A stretch of DNA of 52,027 nucleotides, from NCBI RefSeq assembly GCF_001424105.1, contig NZ_LMQH01000010.1, forward strand, positions 350,032 through 402,058, in the 5' to 3' direction. The position numbers and the translations under genes were made by a program. The notes beneath the pieces were generated by a model. That model was not told the origin of the DNA. It ran no database searches and saw nothing but the letters and a program-made list of their open reading frames with translations. This DNA is from Chryseobacterium sp. Leaf394 (GTDB taxonomy: Bacteria > Bacteroidota > Bacteroidia > Flavobacteriales > Weeksellaceae). Shown piece after piece: positions 33,784-42,944 of the stretch; position 1 is the stretch's first letter, and each line of letters starts with the position of its first letter.

Positions 33784-34840
33784 ATTTTTCGTAGTTCAGA
33801 AGAAGATTGACGAAGTAAGAATAGGTAACTGAGCCTTCCTGACGGTTGCTTTTCAGAAAAAGATCATTGGTGAATCCGAAAAAATCTTCCAGCCTGCCTT
33901 CATGGCTTATCATAAAATTTCTTTCGTACGCACGGTCTCTTTTCATTGCAGGTGAATAATGCCTGATGAGATTTTCAGCAAAAATTTCGTCTTCAGTATA
34001 AATGTATCTCAACAGACTTTTCAATGTAAAATATTCAGCACTGTAGCGAAGTTCGGGATTGTCTGAGTTGATGCCGGTAAGGTAAGCAACAAAATTTGCC
34101 TCCTGCTCGCGGGCAAAACCCAACTGATGGGAAGTTTCGTGGGCAATTGTAAATGGAATAATGGAATGAGGAAGATTTGAATTAAACTGACTTTCAGCTG
34201 TAAAAGGATTGTAATAGCCAGAGATTCCTGTGTAACTCATTATGTTGCTGAAAAGGCTTTCCTTCACAGAAATCTGTGTAAGTGTATTCTTTGAAATAAT
34301 TTGGTTAGGCAAAAAGCTCTGACGACGGATGATTTCCTGTACTAAACCTTCCCTGTTTTTAATCACAAAAACTCCGTTTTTATCCTCTGAAGCGGATTTT
34401 CGGGTTTCGCCTGCCTTCTTCAGGTATTTTAAAGCTAAAAGTTTTGCTTTTTCTACATCAGGTTTGTCCTGCGATGCTAATTTTTTAATGACCGGGGTCT
34501 GGAAATACATCATTCCCCAAAAGATCTGATAAGTAAAGTAGATGGTATTTAAGAATATTAAAATCCTAAACAGTGCTTTTTTCCTTCTGTCTTTTCTGAA
34601 GATATTGATGATCTGAATTAGCAAAAAAATTCCAATAAGAATATAAAACAGATCACCTGCAGAAAAAGGTATCCAGCTGAAAATTCTGATATGAAAATTC
34701 TTCTGAACGTCATATAATTTATCAAAGAAACTGATCCAGCATTCAGACTTTGAAAAGATGTAAAACAAAATAAATTGGGCAAGTAAAATACCTGCCCAAA
34801 ATCTTTTTGTTTTTATGAGTGGAACATTTTTAGTGTCCAT
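33782..34840 (-). CDS. DUF3810 membrane protein with HExxH metallopeptidase motif
   Basis: 352 residues. Three membrane segments near 14-30, 60-80 and 91-110 are followed by a soluble C-terminal domain. The motif HETSH (234-238) within PFTIAHETSHQLGFAREQEANF, with Glu247 nine residues after the second histidine, looks like a zincin active site. It resembles peptidase families that place a zinc site next to the membrane, and the family carries the DUF3810 label. Substrate unknown. Its start overlaps the end of the transporter gene by 11 bases, so the two are translationally coupled. Confidence 0.85.
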   Translation of the reverse strand: MDTKNVPLIKTKRFWAGILLAQFILFYIFSKSECWISFFDKLYDVQKNFHIRIFSWIPFSAGDLFYILIGIFLLIQIINIFRKDRRKKALFRILIFLNTIYFTYQIFWGMMYFQTPVIKKLASQDKPDVEKAKLLALKYLKKAGETRKSASEDKNGVFVIKNREGLVQEIIRRQSFLPNQIISKNTLTQISVKESLFSNIMSYTGISGYYNPFTAESQFNSNLPHSIIPFTIAHETSHQLGFAREQEANFVAYLTGINSDNPELRYSAEYFTLKSLLRYIYTEDEIFAENLIRHYSPAMKRDRAYERNFMISHEGRLEDFFGFTNDLFLKSNRQEGSVTYSYFVNLLLNYEK

Positions 34841-36593
34841 GAGATTCAGATTCGCCCATTACAATACCTTGTTTTCTCAGAATCTTCGGAGTGATAAATC
34901 CGTAGAATGCAAGGTATACGAAACATAAAACAGGAATTACATAAGAGAAATGCGTCCATGTAATTCCGAAAATTCCGTCTTTGTTTACTTTGTCGAAGTC
35001 ACAGATGTAGCCCTGAAGTAAAGGAATGATACCTCCACCCAAAATCATCATGACAAGGAAAGAAGAAGCTTTACCAGTGTTTTTGCCTAATCCTGCAATT
35101 GCAAGGTCAAAAATAGATGGCCACATGATGGAACAGAAAAGTCCGCCAGAGATAAAGAAGTATTTTGCAATCTCTTTGTCAGGATAAATTAAGCCGATCA
35201 GCATCATCAAAACGCCTGCAATACCGAAGATCATCAGTGTTTTTCCGGCATTTTTGCCGCCTAAGAAACTCATCAGGATAAATGCAACAATCCAGAATCC
35301 GTAGATATAGAATGAAGAAACATCTTTACCACTTAATGTATTGGCAATAATAATGATTGTAAACGCAACAAAAGGAACTACAAATTTCAGAATGTTAACC
35401 GTAGTTTTAGACATATTGAAAACGTTAATACTTCCGTTCCATCTTCCAATCATCAGACTTCCCCAATACAGAGAAACGAATGGAGCGATATTATGTTCCA
35501 AAACGCCACCAAATTCTTTGGTATGAAGCAGGGCAGGTAGATTACTGATAATTGAAACCTCCACGCCAACATAAATAAAGATAGCAAGCATTCCCAGATA
35601 CAGCTGAGGGTAATTTAAAATGCTGAATTTTGAGCTTCCTTCTTCAATATTTTCTTCCTCTTCTTTTGCAGGATCTTCAATTTTTGAGAAAAGCATGAAG
35701 ACTGCAACAAGAATAAAGGCAATTCCCAAAACGATAAACGGTCCTTTCACCAGTTTCAGATTTTCCTTTACAAACTCCACAGGATAGCTGATCGCAGAAG
35801 TCTTTTCTTTGATCTTCCCTAGTTTATCTGAAAATTCATCAACCTGCAGATCGCTTGCTGTAGAGATATTATTCAGTTGGTTTATTTCAGTATCTAAAGC
35901 ATCTACATTCTGCTGAACAGTATTTACAGCTTTTGCCACAACGGCAGGATCATCTTTTGAATCCTGTTTGAGCGATACAATATTCTTTACAAGCTCATCT
36001 CTGTGCGTAATGTACTCGTTTTTTACGATTTCGATTTTAGAAAGATTCTTATCGGCAGATGCGGTTTCCTTATCATTCCCCATCCCGAAAAGGGCGATTC
36101 CTACGAGGATTGGCCCGATGGTCGTTCCCAAAGAGTTGATACCTCCGGCAAGCGTTAAACGGTGAGCTCCTGTCTGAGGACTTCCCATTTTAATAGCCAG
36201 TGGATTGGCAACAATCTGCTGAACAGAAAAACCAAGTCCTACGATAAACAAAGCGGTAAGGAAGAACCAGAAATTGGCCGATGCCGCTGCCGGTACAAAT
36301 AGAAATGCGCCTAAAGAAGAGAGCACAAGACCTACTGCCAGCGTTTTTTTGTATCCGAACTTCTGAAGGATATCGCTTTTTATTGAAATTAAAAAGAAAA
36401 CTACTGAACCTATAAAGTAAGCTACATAAAATGCCCATGCTACCAACTGACTCTGTACCTGTGAAAGTACAAACCATTTTTTAAATACCGGAATCAGGAT
36501 ATCATTACTTGCGGCTACAAAGCCCCAGAAGAAGAACACTACAATGAGTGATAGAAATTGAGACCATTTGGTCTGTTGTGGGTTTGAATCCAT
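34830..36593 (-). CDS. FucP-type MFS sugar transporter with large periplasmic insertion
   Basis: Inner-membrane sugar/H+ symporter of the FucP/GluP group. FFFWGFVAASNDILIPVFKK (about 20-39) and the QQIVANPLAIKMGSPQTGAHRLTLAGGINSLG region (125-156) are family marks; the second half includes SLYWGSLMIGR and MWPSIFDLAIAGLG. It is 587 residues long where FucP is 438. The excess is mainly residues about 172-283 between membrane segments 5 and 6, hydrophilic and heptad-like (IVKNEYITHRDELVKNIVSL...VNTVQQNVDALDTEINQL). With the N-terminus inside, this loop would face the periplasm. The substrate (fucose, glucose, galactose or other) cannot be read. It overlaps the DUF3810 gene. Confidence 0.9.
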   Translation of the reverse strand: MDSNPQQTKWSQFLSLIVVFFFWGFVAASNDILIPVFKKWFVLSQVQSQLVAWAFYVAYFIGSVVFFLISIKSDILQKFGYKKTLAVGLVLSSLGAFLFVPAAASANFWFFLTALFIVGLGFSVQQIVANPLAIKMGSPQTGAHRLTLAGGINSLGTTIGPILVGIALFGMGNDKETASADKNLSKIEIVKNEYITHRDELVKNIVSLKQDSKDDPAVVAKAVNTVQQNVDALDTEINQLNNISTASDLQVDEFSDKLGKIKEKTSAISYPVEFVKENLKLVKGPFIVLGIAFILVAVFMLFSKIEDPAKEEEENIEEGSSKFSILNYPQLYLGMLAIFIYVGVEVSIISNLPALLHTKEFGGVLEHNIAPFVSLYWGSLMIGRWNGSINVFNMSKTTVNILKFVVPFVAFTIIIIANTLSGKDVSSFYIYGFWIVAFILMSFLGGKNAGKTLMIFGIAGVLMMLIGLIYPDKEIAKYFFISGGLFCSIMWPSIFDLAIAGLGKNTGKASSFLVMMILGGGIIPLLQGYICDFDKVNKDGIFGITWTHFSYVIPVLCFVYLAFYGFITPKILRKQGIVMGESESHGH

Positions 36594-36633
36594 TTTGAAT
36601 TTTTAATTACACAAATATAATTTATTTATGCAA

Positions 36634-37368
36634 TTAACTGTATTCTGTAAGTGTTTTTTTTATTGTCTCAAAAGCGGACAATTTTAATTCTTTGGGAGAT
36701 GCTGTAGGCTTGAGGATATCATTAAAATATACTTTTACTTTTCCGGGATGTCCCTTCGAATTGTCAAACGGAAAAATTTCCTTTAAACCTATAAAAGTAA
36801 ATACAGCAATCGGTGAATTGTGTTTTGATGAAAGTGTAAATGCGCCGTCTTTAAATTCATCCAAAACAACAGAAGTATCATCGGGAACACCGCCTTCAGG
36901 AAAGATGACAATGCTGTTGCCTTCTTCCATTTTTTCGGCACATCTTCTGTAAACATCGGCACGGCTTCTCGCGCTGCTGCGGTCTACCATCACACAGATT
37001 CGTCTGTAAATGGTTCCGAAAATGGGGATTTTTTCAAGCTCTTTTTTACCGACATAGCACAGCGGATGATTGGGAAACAAAATGCAGGGAAGCATAATAT
37101 CCATAATCGAAGTGTGATTTGAAATCACTACATACTGCTGGTTTTTGTCGATTTTTTTATCGGTGAGATTGATAAGTTCGTAGCGGAGACCCATTCCGTA
37201 GAAAATTCCGTAGCACCACAGTCGGATAAATTTGTAAGCGTACTTGTAAGTTTTCTTTTTATAAGATAATATGTACACAGGAATTCCGAAGATGATGGTG
37301 AGTACAAACGCCAGAATAATCAGCCAGCCCCGCCAAAGGTAGTTGAGGATCATTTTAATTCTATCCAT
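36634..37368 (-). CDS. plsC: 1-acyl-sn-glycerol-3-phosphate acyltransferase (PlsC family)
   Basis: Transfers an acyl chain to lysophosphatidic acid or a related acceptor at the inner membrane. A hydrophobic N-terminal segment (about 14-35) anchors it. The acyltransferase block I NHTSIMD (84-90) and block III FPEGG (156-160) are intact, with IYRRICVMVDRSSARSR as block II. Length 244 is normal. Its start overlaps the end of the GtrA gene by eight bases. The symbol follows family membership; a lyso-ornithine-lipid acyltransferase role is possible. Confidence 0.9.
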   Translation of the reverse strand: MDRIKMILNYLWRGWLIILAFVLTIIFGIPVYILSYKKKTYKYAYKFIRLWCYGIFYGMGLRYELINLTDKKIDKNQQYVVISNHTSIMDIMLPCILFPNHPLCYVGKKELEKIPIFGTIYRRICVMVDRSSARSRADVYRRCAEKMEEGNSIVIFPEGGVPDDTSVVLDEFKDGAFTLSSKHNSPIAVFTFIGLKEIFPFDNSKGHPGKVKVYFNDILKPTASPKELKLSAFETIKKTLTEYS

Positions 37369-37819
37369 TAAATATTACTTTTTTCTTTACGGAGTAATTT
37401 AAAATGGAAACCAGAAGAATCGCCGAAATTTTACTCAGTATTTCAGGACTCAATGTATAAATGATAATATCTATGTTATCTTTAAATATAAAACTGTAGA
37501 AAATCTGAAAAAATAGTAAACTGAATAAAGTAGAAACTACAGAAACCGCCATGAAATAGACAAATTCTTTTTTCTTGGAATGTTTTCCACGCTCAAAAAC
37601 AAACCAGATGCTGAGGAAGTAATTGGTGATAATACCGCATGAAGTGGAGAAAATATTGCTCAAAGGAAAATGTATTCCGTGGAAATTTTTCTCTTCTGCA
37701 ATGAGCTGAGGTAAGTACGAACTGAAAATCTTAAAACTTCCAATCTCTACCACGGCACTCAGGCCTCCGGCAATAATAAAAAAAAGTACCTGTTTCTGCC
37801 TTATTAGGATATCTTTCAT
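37361..37819 (-). CDS. GtrA-family membrane protein
   Basis: 152 residues with four membrane segments (about 10-30, 45-65, 79-100, 118-140), as in GtrA proteins that help move lipid-linked sugars (polyprenyl-phosphate glucose type) across the inner membrane. FFIIAGGLSAVVEIGSFKIF, LSNIFSTSCGIITNYFLSIW and the final LNYSVKKKVIF are typical. I start at the ATG at 37819 and not the upstream TTG, because a -7-like element lies just before it. Overlaps plsC by eight bases. Confidence 0.87.
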   Translation of the reverse strand: MKDILIRQKQVLFFIIAGGLSAVVEIGSFKIFSSYLPQLIAEEKNFHGIHFPLSNIFSTSCGIITNYFLSIWFVFERGKHSKKKEFVYFMAVSVVSTLFSLLFFQIFYSFIFKDNIDIIIYTLSPEILSKISAILLVSILNYSVKKKVIFNG

Positions 37820-37837
37820 CAAATTGATCAATTACTG

Positions 37838-37845
37838 CAAAGTTA
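37838..37845 (-). promoter_or_regulatory. Candidate -7 element of the gtrA-plsC operon
   Basis: On the - strand this reads TAACTTTG, a full match to TAnnTTTG, 19 bases before the ATG at 37819. No TTG is present at the expected -33 distance. Confidence 0.4.
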
Positions 37846-38052
37846 TAACTATATGTTAAACACTAAAAAAAGATGTTAATTTTTTTTCTCCATTGAAAAT
37901 TATTTCTAAATTTAATTTTCAGAACTGAAGAATTGATACCTGATAATAAATTAATATTCAATCTATTGAGATTGGAGTTTTTTCTATCTTGTAGTGCTTG
38001 TTTACAGCTTATTTCACTAAACCAAATTCACATCAAACACCAATATATTTGT

Positions 38053-38316
38053 ATGGAACGTCAAAACAAATACAGAAAATTTCAGCTTCAGCAAAAGAAA
38101 ATTGCAGATCTGGAAAGACAGAACTCGCGGTTCAAAAGAGTGTACTCTGAGTATGAAAATATGTCGGAAGAGCTTTGGAATCTCGAAAATGCTGAAGGTG
38201 AGGCAGTACCGGACGATTTTTTAGACGCCATGATCCTCCAGACCACTTATCTCGAAGACGAAATCGAAGATTGGTTACATCAGTATAATACATCACAGAA
38301 TGAGGTGCAATCCTAG
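38053..38316 (+). CDS. Small coiled-coil hypothetical protein
   Basis: 87 residues from the ATG at 38053 (a longer frame from a TTG at 37933 encodes an unlikely N-terminus). The first 40 residues are basic and heptad-like (NKYRKFQLQQKKIADLERQN), the rest acidic (LENAEGEAVPDDFLDAMILQ, TYLEDEIEDWLHQYN). No signal peptide or membrane segment; cytosolic. I do not recognise it; such short charged proteins are common as lineage-specific hypotheticals. It precedes the BadF-type kinase gene by 84 bases. Confidence 0.65.
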   Translation: MERQNKYRKFQLQQKKIADLERQNSRFKRVYSEYENMSEELWNLENAEGEAVPDDFLDAMILQTTYLEDEIEDWLHQYNTSQNEVQS

Positions 38317-38400
38317 TTTTTGTGAATAAAGTCATTACTCTTTACCCCGCTCTTTCAAGATAAATTCATATTTTAGCACTCTTAAATGAAATTGTAAAAT

Positions 38401-39252
38401 ATGGTTGCTATTGTTGATAGTGGTTCTACTAAATCTGATTGGGTAATCCTGGATGACTTCAAAAATGTTTTCTTAAAGACCGAAACTATTGGTTTCAACC
38501 CCAATTTTATCAGCAAAGAACTTATTGTACCTGAGATTGAGAAAAATCACAGTCTGATATCAGTTAAAAATTCGATTACAAGAATTTTTTTCTACGGTTC
38601 AGGTTGTGGTGTCCGCCAAAACTGCGAGACTATTGAGCAGGAAATCGGTAAAGTTTTTACCAATGCAGAGATTGTTGTAAAAGAAGATCTTTACGCTGCT
38701 GCGTACGCTGCTTACAACGGTAAACCGACAATTGTCTGTATTTTGGGTACAGGTTCAAACTCATGTTATTTCGACGGAGAAAATTTAAATATTAAACTTC
38801 CTTCACTGGGTTACCTCATGGGCGACGAAGGAAGCGGAAGTGCCATCGGAAAACAGCTGGTACGAAGATTCTTCATGCAGAAACTTCCTCAGGATTTACA
38901 TTCAGAATTCAAAGGAACTTATGGGTTGACGATTGATGAGGCATTGCAGAATATGTATCACAAGACAAGGCCAAATGCCTATCTGGCAGATTTCAACAAA
39001 TTCGTTGTCGAAAGAAAAAATCATCCCTACTTCCAGACCATGGTTTTGGAAGAGATGAAAAATTTCTTCGATTATCAGGTTCTTCCTTATGAAGAATCCA
39101 AAAATGCCGAGATTAATTTCATCGGCTCTATCGCTTATTATTACGAAGATATTTTGCGTTCTGCAGCTGCAGAGCTCGGATTAAATGTGGGACACGTTGT
39201 ACAGAAACCTATTGAGAGTCTGGTCAGCTACCACATTCAATATATATTATAA
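38401..39252 (+). CDS. BadF/BadG-type ATPase, probable N-acetylglucosamine kinase
   Basis: 283 residues with the actin-like ATPase fold. VAIVDSGSTKSDWVILD (2-18) is the phosphate-1 motif, FFYGSGCG and VCILGTGSNSCYFDGE (about 116-131) carry the sugar- and phosphate-2 contacts, and GYLMGDEGSGSAIGKQLVRR is the family-typical segment. Bacteroidota members of this group phosphorylate N-acetylglucosamine from peptidoglycan turnover or diet. Ends 15 bases before maeB; likely cotranscribed. Confidence 0.86.
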   Translation: MVAIVDSGSTKSDWVILDDFKNVFLKTETIGFNPNFISKELIVPEIEKNHSLISVKNSITRIFFYGSGCGVRQNCETIEQEIGKVFTNAEIVVKEDLYAAAYAAYNGKPTIVCILGTGSNSCYFDGENLNIKLPSLGYLMGDEGSGSAIGKQLVRRFFMQKLPQDLHSEFKGTYGLTIDEALQNMYHKTRPNAYLADFNKFVVERKNHPYFQTMVLEEMKNFFDYQVLPYEESKNAEINFIGSIAYYYEDILRSAAAELGLNVGHVVQKPIESLVSYHIQYIL

Positions 39253-39267
39253 TCAAAAAATTAATTT

Positions 39268-41556
39268 ATGTCAAATAAAACCCATCGCGACGAGAAAAAT
39301 TTCAATCAGGCCGCGTTAGATTACCATAAAGCTGAACCAAAGGGAAAAATTGAAGTTATCCCGTCAAAACCGCACTCATCACAGAGAGATTTGTCGCTGG
39401 CTTATTCTCCGGGAGTGGCAATTCCCTGTCTTGAAATTGAAAAAAATCCTGAAACGGTTTACGATTATACAGGAAAAGGTAATTTGGTTGCCGTAATTTC
39501 AAACGGAACAGCAGTTCTTGGTTTGGGCGACATCGGTGCTGAAGCTTCTAAACCGGTAATGGAAGGAAAGGGACTTTTATTTAAAATTTTCGCTGACATC
39601 AATGTTTTTGATATTGAAATTGACGAAAAAGATCCCGATAAATTTATCCAGATTGTAAAAGGTATCGCCCCGACTTTCGGAGGAATCAACCTTGAAGATA
39701 TCAAAGCTCCTGAAGCATTTTATATCGAACAGAAATTAAAGGAAGAACTGGATATTCCGTTGATGCACGACGATCAGCACGGGACGGCGATTATTTCTGC
39801 GGCGGCATTAATTAATTCGCTTCAGATTGCCAACAAAAATATCGATGAGGTAAAGATGGTAGTGAATGGAGCAGGAGCTGCTGCTGTTGCCTGTACCAAT
39901 CTATATATTTCTTTAGGTTTAAAAAGAGAAAACGTGTTGATGTGCGACAGCAAAGGCGTTATCAATCACAAAAGAGAAAATCTTACTCCTGAAAAATTAG
40001 ATTTTATTGCTCAGACTGATATCGAAACTTTGGAAGATGCCTGTAAAGGTTCAGACGTATTCATCGGTTTGTCTAAAGGAAACGTGATGACTCCTGAAAT
40101 GTTGTTGAGCATGAATGAAAACCCGATTGTTTTCGCATTATCCAATCCTGATCCAGAAATCGCTTATGATTTAGCACTTTCTACCAGAAAAGACGTGATC
40201 ATGGCAACGGGTAGAAGCGATTATCCTAATCAGGTAAACAACGTTCTCGGTTTCCCGTATATTTTCCGTGGTGCTTTGGATGTGCAGGCTAAAGGAATTA
40301 ATGAAGAAATGAAACTGGCTGCGGTTCATGCGATTGCTGATTTGGCGAAAGAACCCGTTCCTGAGGCAGTAATTTTAGCGTATAACGTTCAGAATTTACA
40401 GTTTGGGAGAGAATATTTCATTCCTAAACCTTTCGATAACAGATTAATTACCAAAGTTTCTAGTGCTGTTGCCAAAGCTGCGATCGACAGTGGAATTGCC
40501 AGAAAAACGATTACTGATTTTGACGAATACGAAACTCAGCTTCTCGACAGAATGGGAAGAGATGAGAAGTTGGTAAGAATGATGCAGAACCGCGCAAAAG
40601 CAAATCCTAAAAGAATCACTTTGGGAAATGCTGAAGAATACAATGTTCTGAAAGCGGCTCAAATTTTATATGAAGAAGGAATCGCTTATCCAAGTCTTTT
40701 AGGAGATAAAAAATACGTCAAAGAACAGATGGAGCGTTTCGGAATCAACATTGATGTTCCGATTATCGACCCGAGTGACGACGACCAGAAGGAAAACAGA
40801 AGGAAATACAGAGAAACACTTTGGAAACTCCGTCAGAGAAAAGGGATGAACGAGTACAAAGCAAAAAGATACGTCCGCCAGAGAGATTATTTTGGTCCTT
40901 TGATGCTGAAACACGGAGACACAGACGGTTTGATTATTGGCTTTTCTAAAAACTATGTGTCAACTTTAAGACCTGTTTTAGAAGTGATCGAAAAAGAAAA
41001 AGGAGTCGAAAAAGTAGCGGCAATGATGATGATTCTGTCTGAAAAGAAACCTATTTTCTTCGCTGATACATCCATCAATCAGAATCCTACAGCTGAAGAT
41101 TTGGTAAATATTGCTAAAATGGCAGAACATACCGTGAAATCTTTCGCTATCGAACCGAGAATTGCAATGTTAGGTTTTGAAAATTTTGCTGCGATTTCTG
41201 ATACTTCGAAAAAAGTAGCAAAAGCGGTAAGCATTCTTCACGAGAAATTCCCGAAAATGATTGTTGACGGAGAAATTCAGCCGGATTTTGCAATGAATTC
41301 TGATCATCTGAGTGATTATCCTTTCTCAAAATTAGGGACAACTCCAGCAAATACATTTATTTTCCCAAATCTTGAGTCAGCAAACCTGTCATATAAAATC
41401 ATCAGAGGAATGAAGGTGGCACAGGTTATTGGGCCAATTCTGATGGGATTAAAACAGCCTGTTCACGTTTTACAGATGCGTTCAAGTGTAGATGAGATTG
41501 TGAATCTGGCTACTGTTGCAGTTTTGGATGCGCAGAGAAGAGAAGCTAAAAAATAA
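39268..41556 (+). CDS. maeB: NADP-dependent malic enzyme MaeB with phosphotransacetylase-like domain
   Basis: Decarboxylates malate to pyruvate and NADPH. 762 residues, the full length of MaeB-type enzymes. The malic N-terminal domain (about 20-160) has YSPGVAIPCLEIEKNP and VISNGTAVLGLGDIGAEASK, metal ligands lie in MHDDQHGTAI, and the NAD(P) fold has VVNGAGAAAVACTNLYISLG (about 194-213). The C-terminal phosphotransacetylase-like domain (about 430-762) is usually regulatory (acetyl-CoA binding) and not catalytic. A double-sided terminator separates it from the convergent exonuclease gene. Confidence 0.95.
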   Translation: MSNKTHRDEKNFNQAALDYHKAEPKGKIEVIPSKPHSSQRDLSLAYSPGVAIPCLEIEKNPETVYDYTGKGNLVAVISNGTAVLGLGDIGAEASKPVMEGKGLLFKIFADINVFDIEIDEKDPDKFIQIVKGIAPTFGGINLEDIKAPEAFYIEQKLKEELDIPLMHDDQHGTAIISAAALINSLQIANKNIDEVKMVVNGAGAAAVACTNLYISLGLKRENVLMCDSKGVINHKRENLTPEKLDFIAQTDIETLEDACKGSDVFIGLSKGNVMTPEMLLSMNENPIVFALSNPDPEIAYDLALSTRKDVIMATGRSDYPNQVNNVLGFPYIFRGALDVQAKGINEEMKLAAVHAIADLAKEPVPEAVILAYNVQNLQFGREYFIPKPFDNRLITKVSSAVAKAAIDSGIARKTITDFDEYETQLLDRMGRDEKLVRMMQNRAKANPKRITLGNAEEYNVLKAAQILYEEGIAYPSLLGDKKYVKEQMERFGINIDVPIIDPSDDDQKENRRKYRETLWKLRQRKGMNEYKAKRYVRQRDYFGPLMLKHGDTDGLIIGFSKNYVSTLRPVLEVIEKEKGVEKVAAMMMILSEKKPIFFADTSINQNPTAEDLVNIAKMAEHTVKSFAIEPRIAMLGFENFAAISDTSKKVAKAVSILHEKFPKMIVDGEIQPDFAMNSDHLSDYPFSKLGTTPANTFIFPNLESANLSYKIIRGMKVAQVIGPILMGLKQPVHVLQMRSSVDEIVNLATVAVLDAQRREAKK

Positions 41557-41568
41557 AAAGTTCCAAAA

Positions 41569-41587
41569 GATAGGATGAAATCCTATC
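41569..41587. other. Short perfect hairpin after maeB
   Basis: GATAGGAT and ATCCTATC around GAA, 12 bases past the maeB stop and just before the main terminator; it may help 3' end processing or stability. Confidence 0.5.
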
Positions 41588-41601
41588 AGTAAAAGTTATA
41601 A

Positions 41602-41641
41602 AAAAGGCGAACGGAATTTGTGGAATTCTGTTCGCCTTTTT
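41602..41641. terminator. Bidirectional terminator between maeB and the exonuclease gene
   Basis: 17-base arms (41602-41618 and 41624-41640, one G-U; core GGCGAAC/GTTCGCC) with an A run on the left and a T run on the right, serving both convergent genes. Confidence 0.85.
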
Positions 41642-42163
41642 TCATCTTAAATCAATTTTAAGTTCAAGCTCATTTTTCATGTATAAAAGAACTTCTGCAT
41701 TTCCCCGAGCATCATCTACAGGATTATGAGTGTGTTCGGTTTTTCTTAAATGTTTCCATTGGGCAAATGTGTCTTTCACAATTCCGCAATATAAATCAGA
41801 AATTCTTCTTGACGAATATCCGAAAGGGTTTCTTTTTAAAAAATGATGGAAATACCAACAGATAAACATCCAGTCAAATCCATTGTTGTCACTTATAAAA
41901 ATAGGTTTTCCTTTAGAATTTTTTGCTATCCATTCTTCAAATTTCAGCATCGTTTCAAAAGGGTCATCAAATTTTAAAGTTTCCTCACGACTAAATCCTG
42001 ATATGGAAAGAACTTCTGGAATATACTGTTCAGAAATTGGTTTTATTTTACCATAAAATGTGCGATTGAGATTTTCATCAACCAAAACGGCTCCGAAGGA
42101 AACCATAGAAAAATCGCCGGGAATTGGGCCATCTGCCTCGACGTCAACAACGAAATAACTCAT
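41642..42163 (-). CDS. DEDDh-type 3'-5' exonuclease
   Basis: 173 residues when started at the ATG at 42163 (MSYFVVDVEADGP); upstream in-frame codons lie in the divergent promoter region. The DEDDh residues are visible: Asp7 and Glu9 in DVEADG, a middle Asp in SDNNGFDWMF, and His146/Asp151 in THNPVDDARGNAE near the C-terminus. Such small RNase T/DnaQ-like proteins trim RNA or DNA 3' ends. Transcribed away from ruvA. Confidence 0.85.
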   Translation of the reverse strand: MSYFVVDVEADGPIPGDFSMVSFGAVLVDENLNRTFYGKIKPISEQYIPEVLSISGFSREETLKFDDPFETMLKFEEWIAKNSKGKPIFISDNNGFDWMFICWYFHHFLKRNPFGYSSRRISDLYCGIVKDTFAQWKHLRKTEHTHNPVDDARGNAEVLLYMKNELELKIDLR

Positions 42164-42326
42164 TTGTCTGCAAAGTTTTTCGCAAATGTAATTAATGCGA
42201 CCGAATTTGTGAAATGAATTAATTTTCACATTCATAAAATTTTTAGATTCTCTATGAAAAATTTAATAAAGAAAACAAATAAAATCATTCCTTTCAGAGA
42301 TGAAAGTATTACTTAGTTTAATTTAC

Positions 42327-42334
42327 TATATTTG
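42327..42334 (+). promoter_or_regulatory. Candidate -7 promoter element of ruvA-sprA
   Basis: TATATTTG, a full match to TAnnTTTG, 19 bases before the ruvA ATG. No clear TTG at -33. Confidence 0.45.
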
Positions 42335-42353
42335 GGAGTTATAAAAATTGATA

Positions 42354-42938
42354 ATGATATTTTCTTTACAGGGAGCCGTTCAGGAACTTAGTCCCACCTA
42401 TGCCGTACTCAATGTACAGGGTGTTGGATACTATGTTGGCATAAGTTTAATGACTTCCCAAAAACTGGTTCACAACAAAGAATCTTTTCTTTTTATTCAG
42501 CAGATTATCCGTGAGGATGCTCATTTGCTCTTTGGTTTTCATACCCGTTTAGAGAAGGAAATGTTTAATCTTCTTATCAGCGTGAATGGGGTAGGAGCCG
42601 TTTCCGCACTTATACTTTTATCAACATTAAATCTTGAAGAAATCGCAACAGCAATTTTGTCTGCGAACAGTGCTCTGATTCAAAAAGCGAAAGGTATCGG
42701 TGCAAAAACTGCGGAAAGAATCATTGTAGATCTCAAAGATAAGGTGCAGAAATTCAAGGTTGAAGGCGAAGAGATTTCGGCTGTTGTGAATAATAAAACC
42801 AAGGAAGATGCGTTATCAGCATTAGAAGTTTTGGGAATTCCGAAAAGGATGAGCGAGAAGATCGCAGACCGCATGATCAAGCAGAATGCAGACATCACAA
42901 CGGAAGAACTCGTGAAGCAAATTTTAAAAAATATTTAA
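42354..42938 (+). CDS. ruvA: Holliday junction branch migration protein RuvA
   Basis: Binds four-way junctions as a tetramer and loads the RuvB motor. The start is set at the ATG at 42354 (MIFSLQGAV), the usual RuvA beginning; the frame upstream only offers a TTG. The 194 residues show domain I (1-64, GVGYYVGISL), the tandem helix-hairpin-helix domain (LISVNGVGAVSALILLS; AKGIGAKTAERIIVDLKDK) and the C-terminal RuvB-binding domain (TKEDALSALEVLGIPKRMSE). Six bases separate its stop from the sprA start. Confidence 0.95.
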   Translation: MIFSLQGAVQELSPTYAVLNVQGVGYYVGISLMTSQKLVHNKESFLFIQQIIREDAHLLFGFHTRLEKEMFNLLISVNGVGAVSALILLSTLNLEEIATAILSANSALIQKAKGIGAKTAERIIVDLKDKVQKFKVEGEEISAVVNNKTKEDALSALEVLGIPKRMSEKIADRMIKQNADITTEELVKQILKNI

Positions 42939-42944
42939 GGGTTG

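Noticed and set aside
33701..33832. 43-codon ORF in the candidate small RNA
   Set aside because: It runs through the terminator hairpin and its T run and into the antisense of DUF3810.
38044..38051. TATATTTG as promoter of the small coiled-coil gene
   Set aside because: It matches TAnnTTTG but ends one base before the ATG, leaving no room for the transcript start, and has no TTG upstream.
37933..38052. Longer N-terminus for the small coiled-coil protein, from a TTG start
   Set aside because: The extra 40 residues look like translated non-coding DNA and the ATG at 38053 begins the charged helical part directly.
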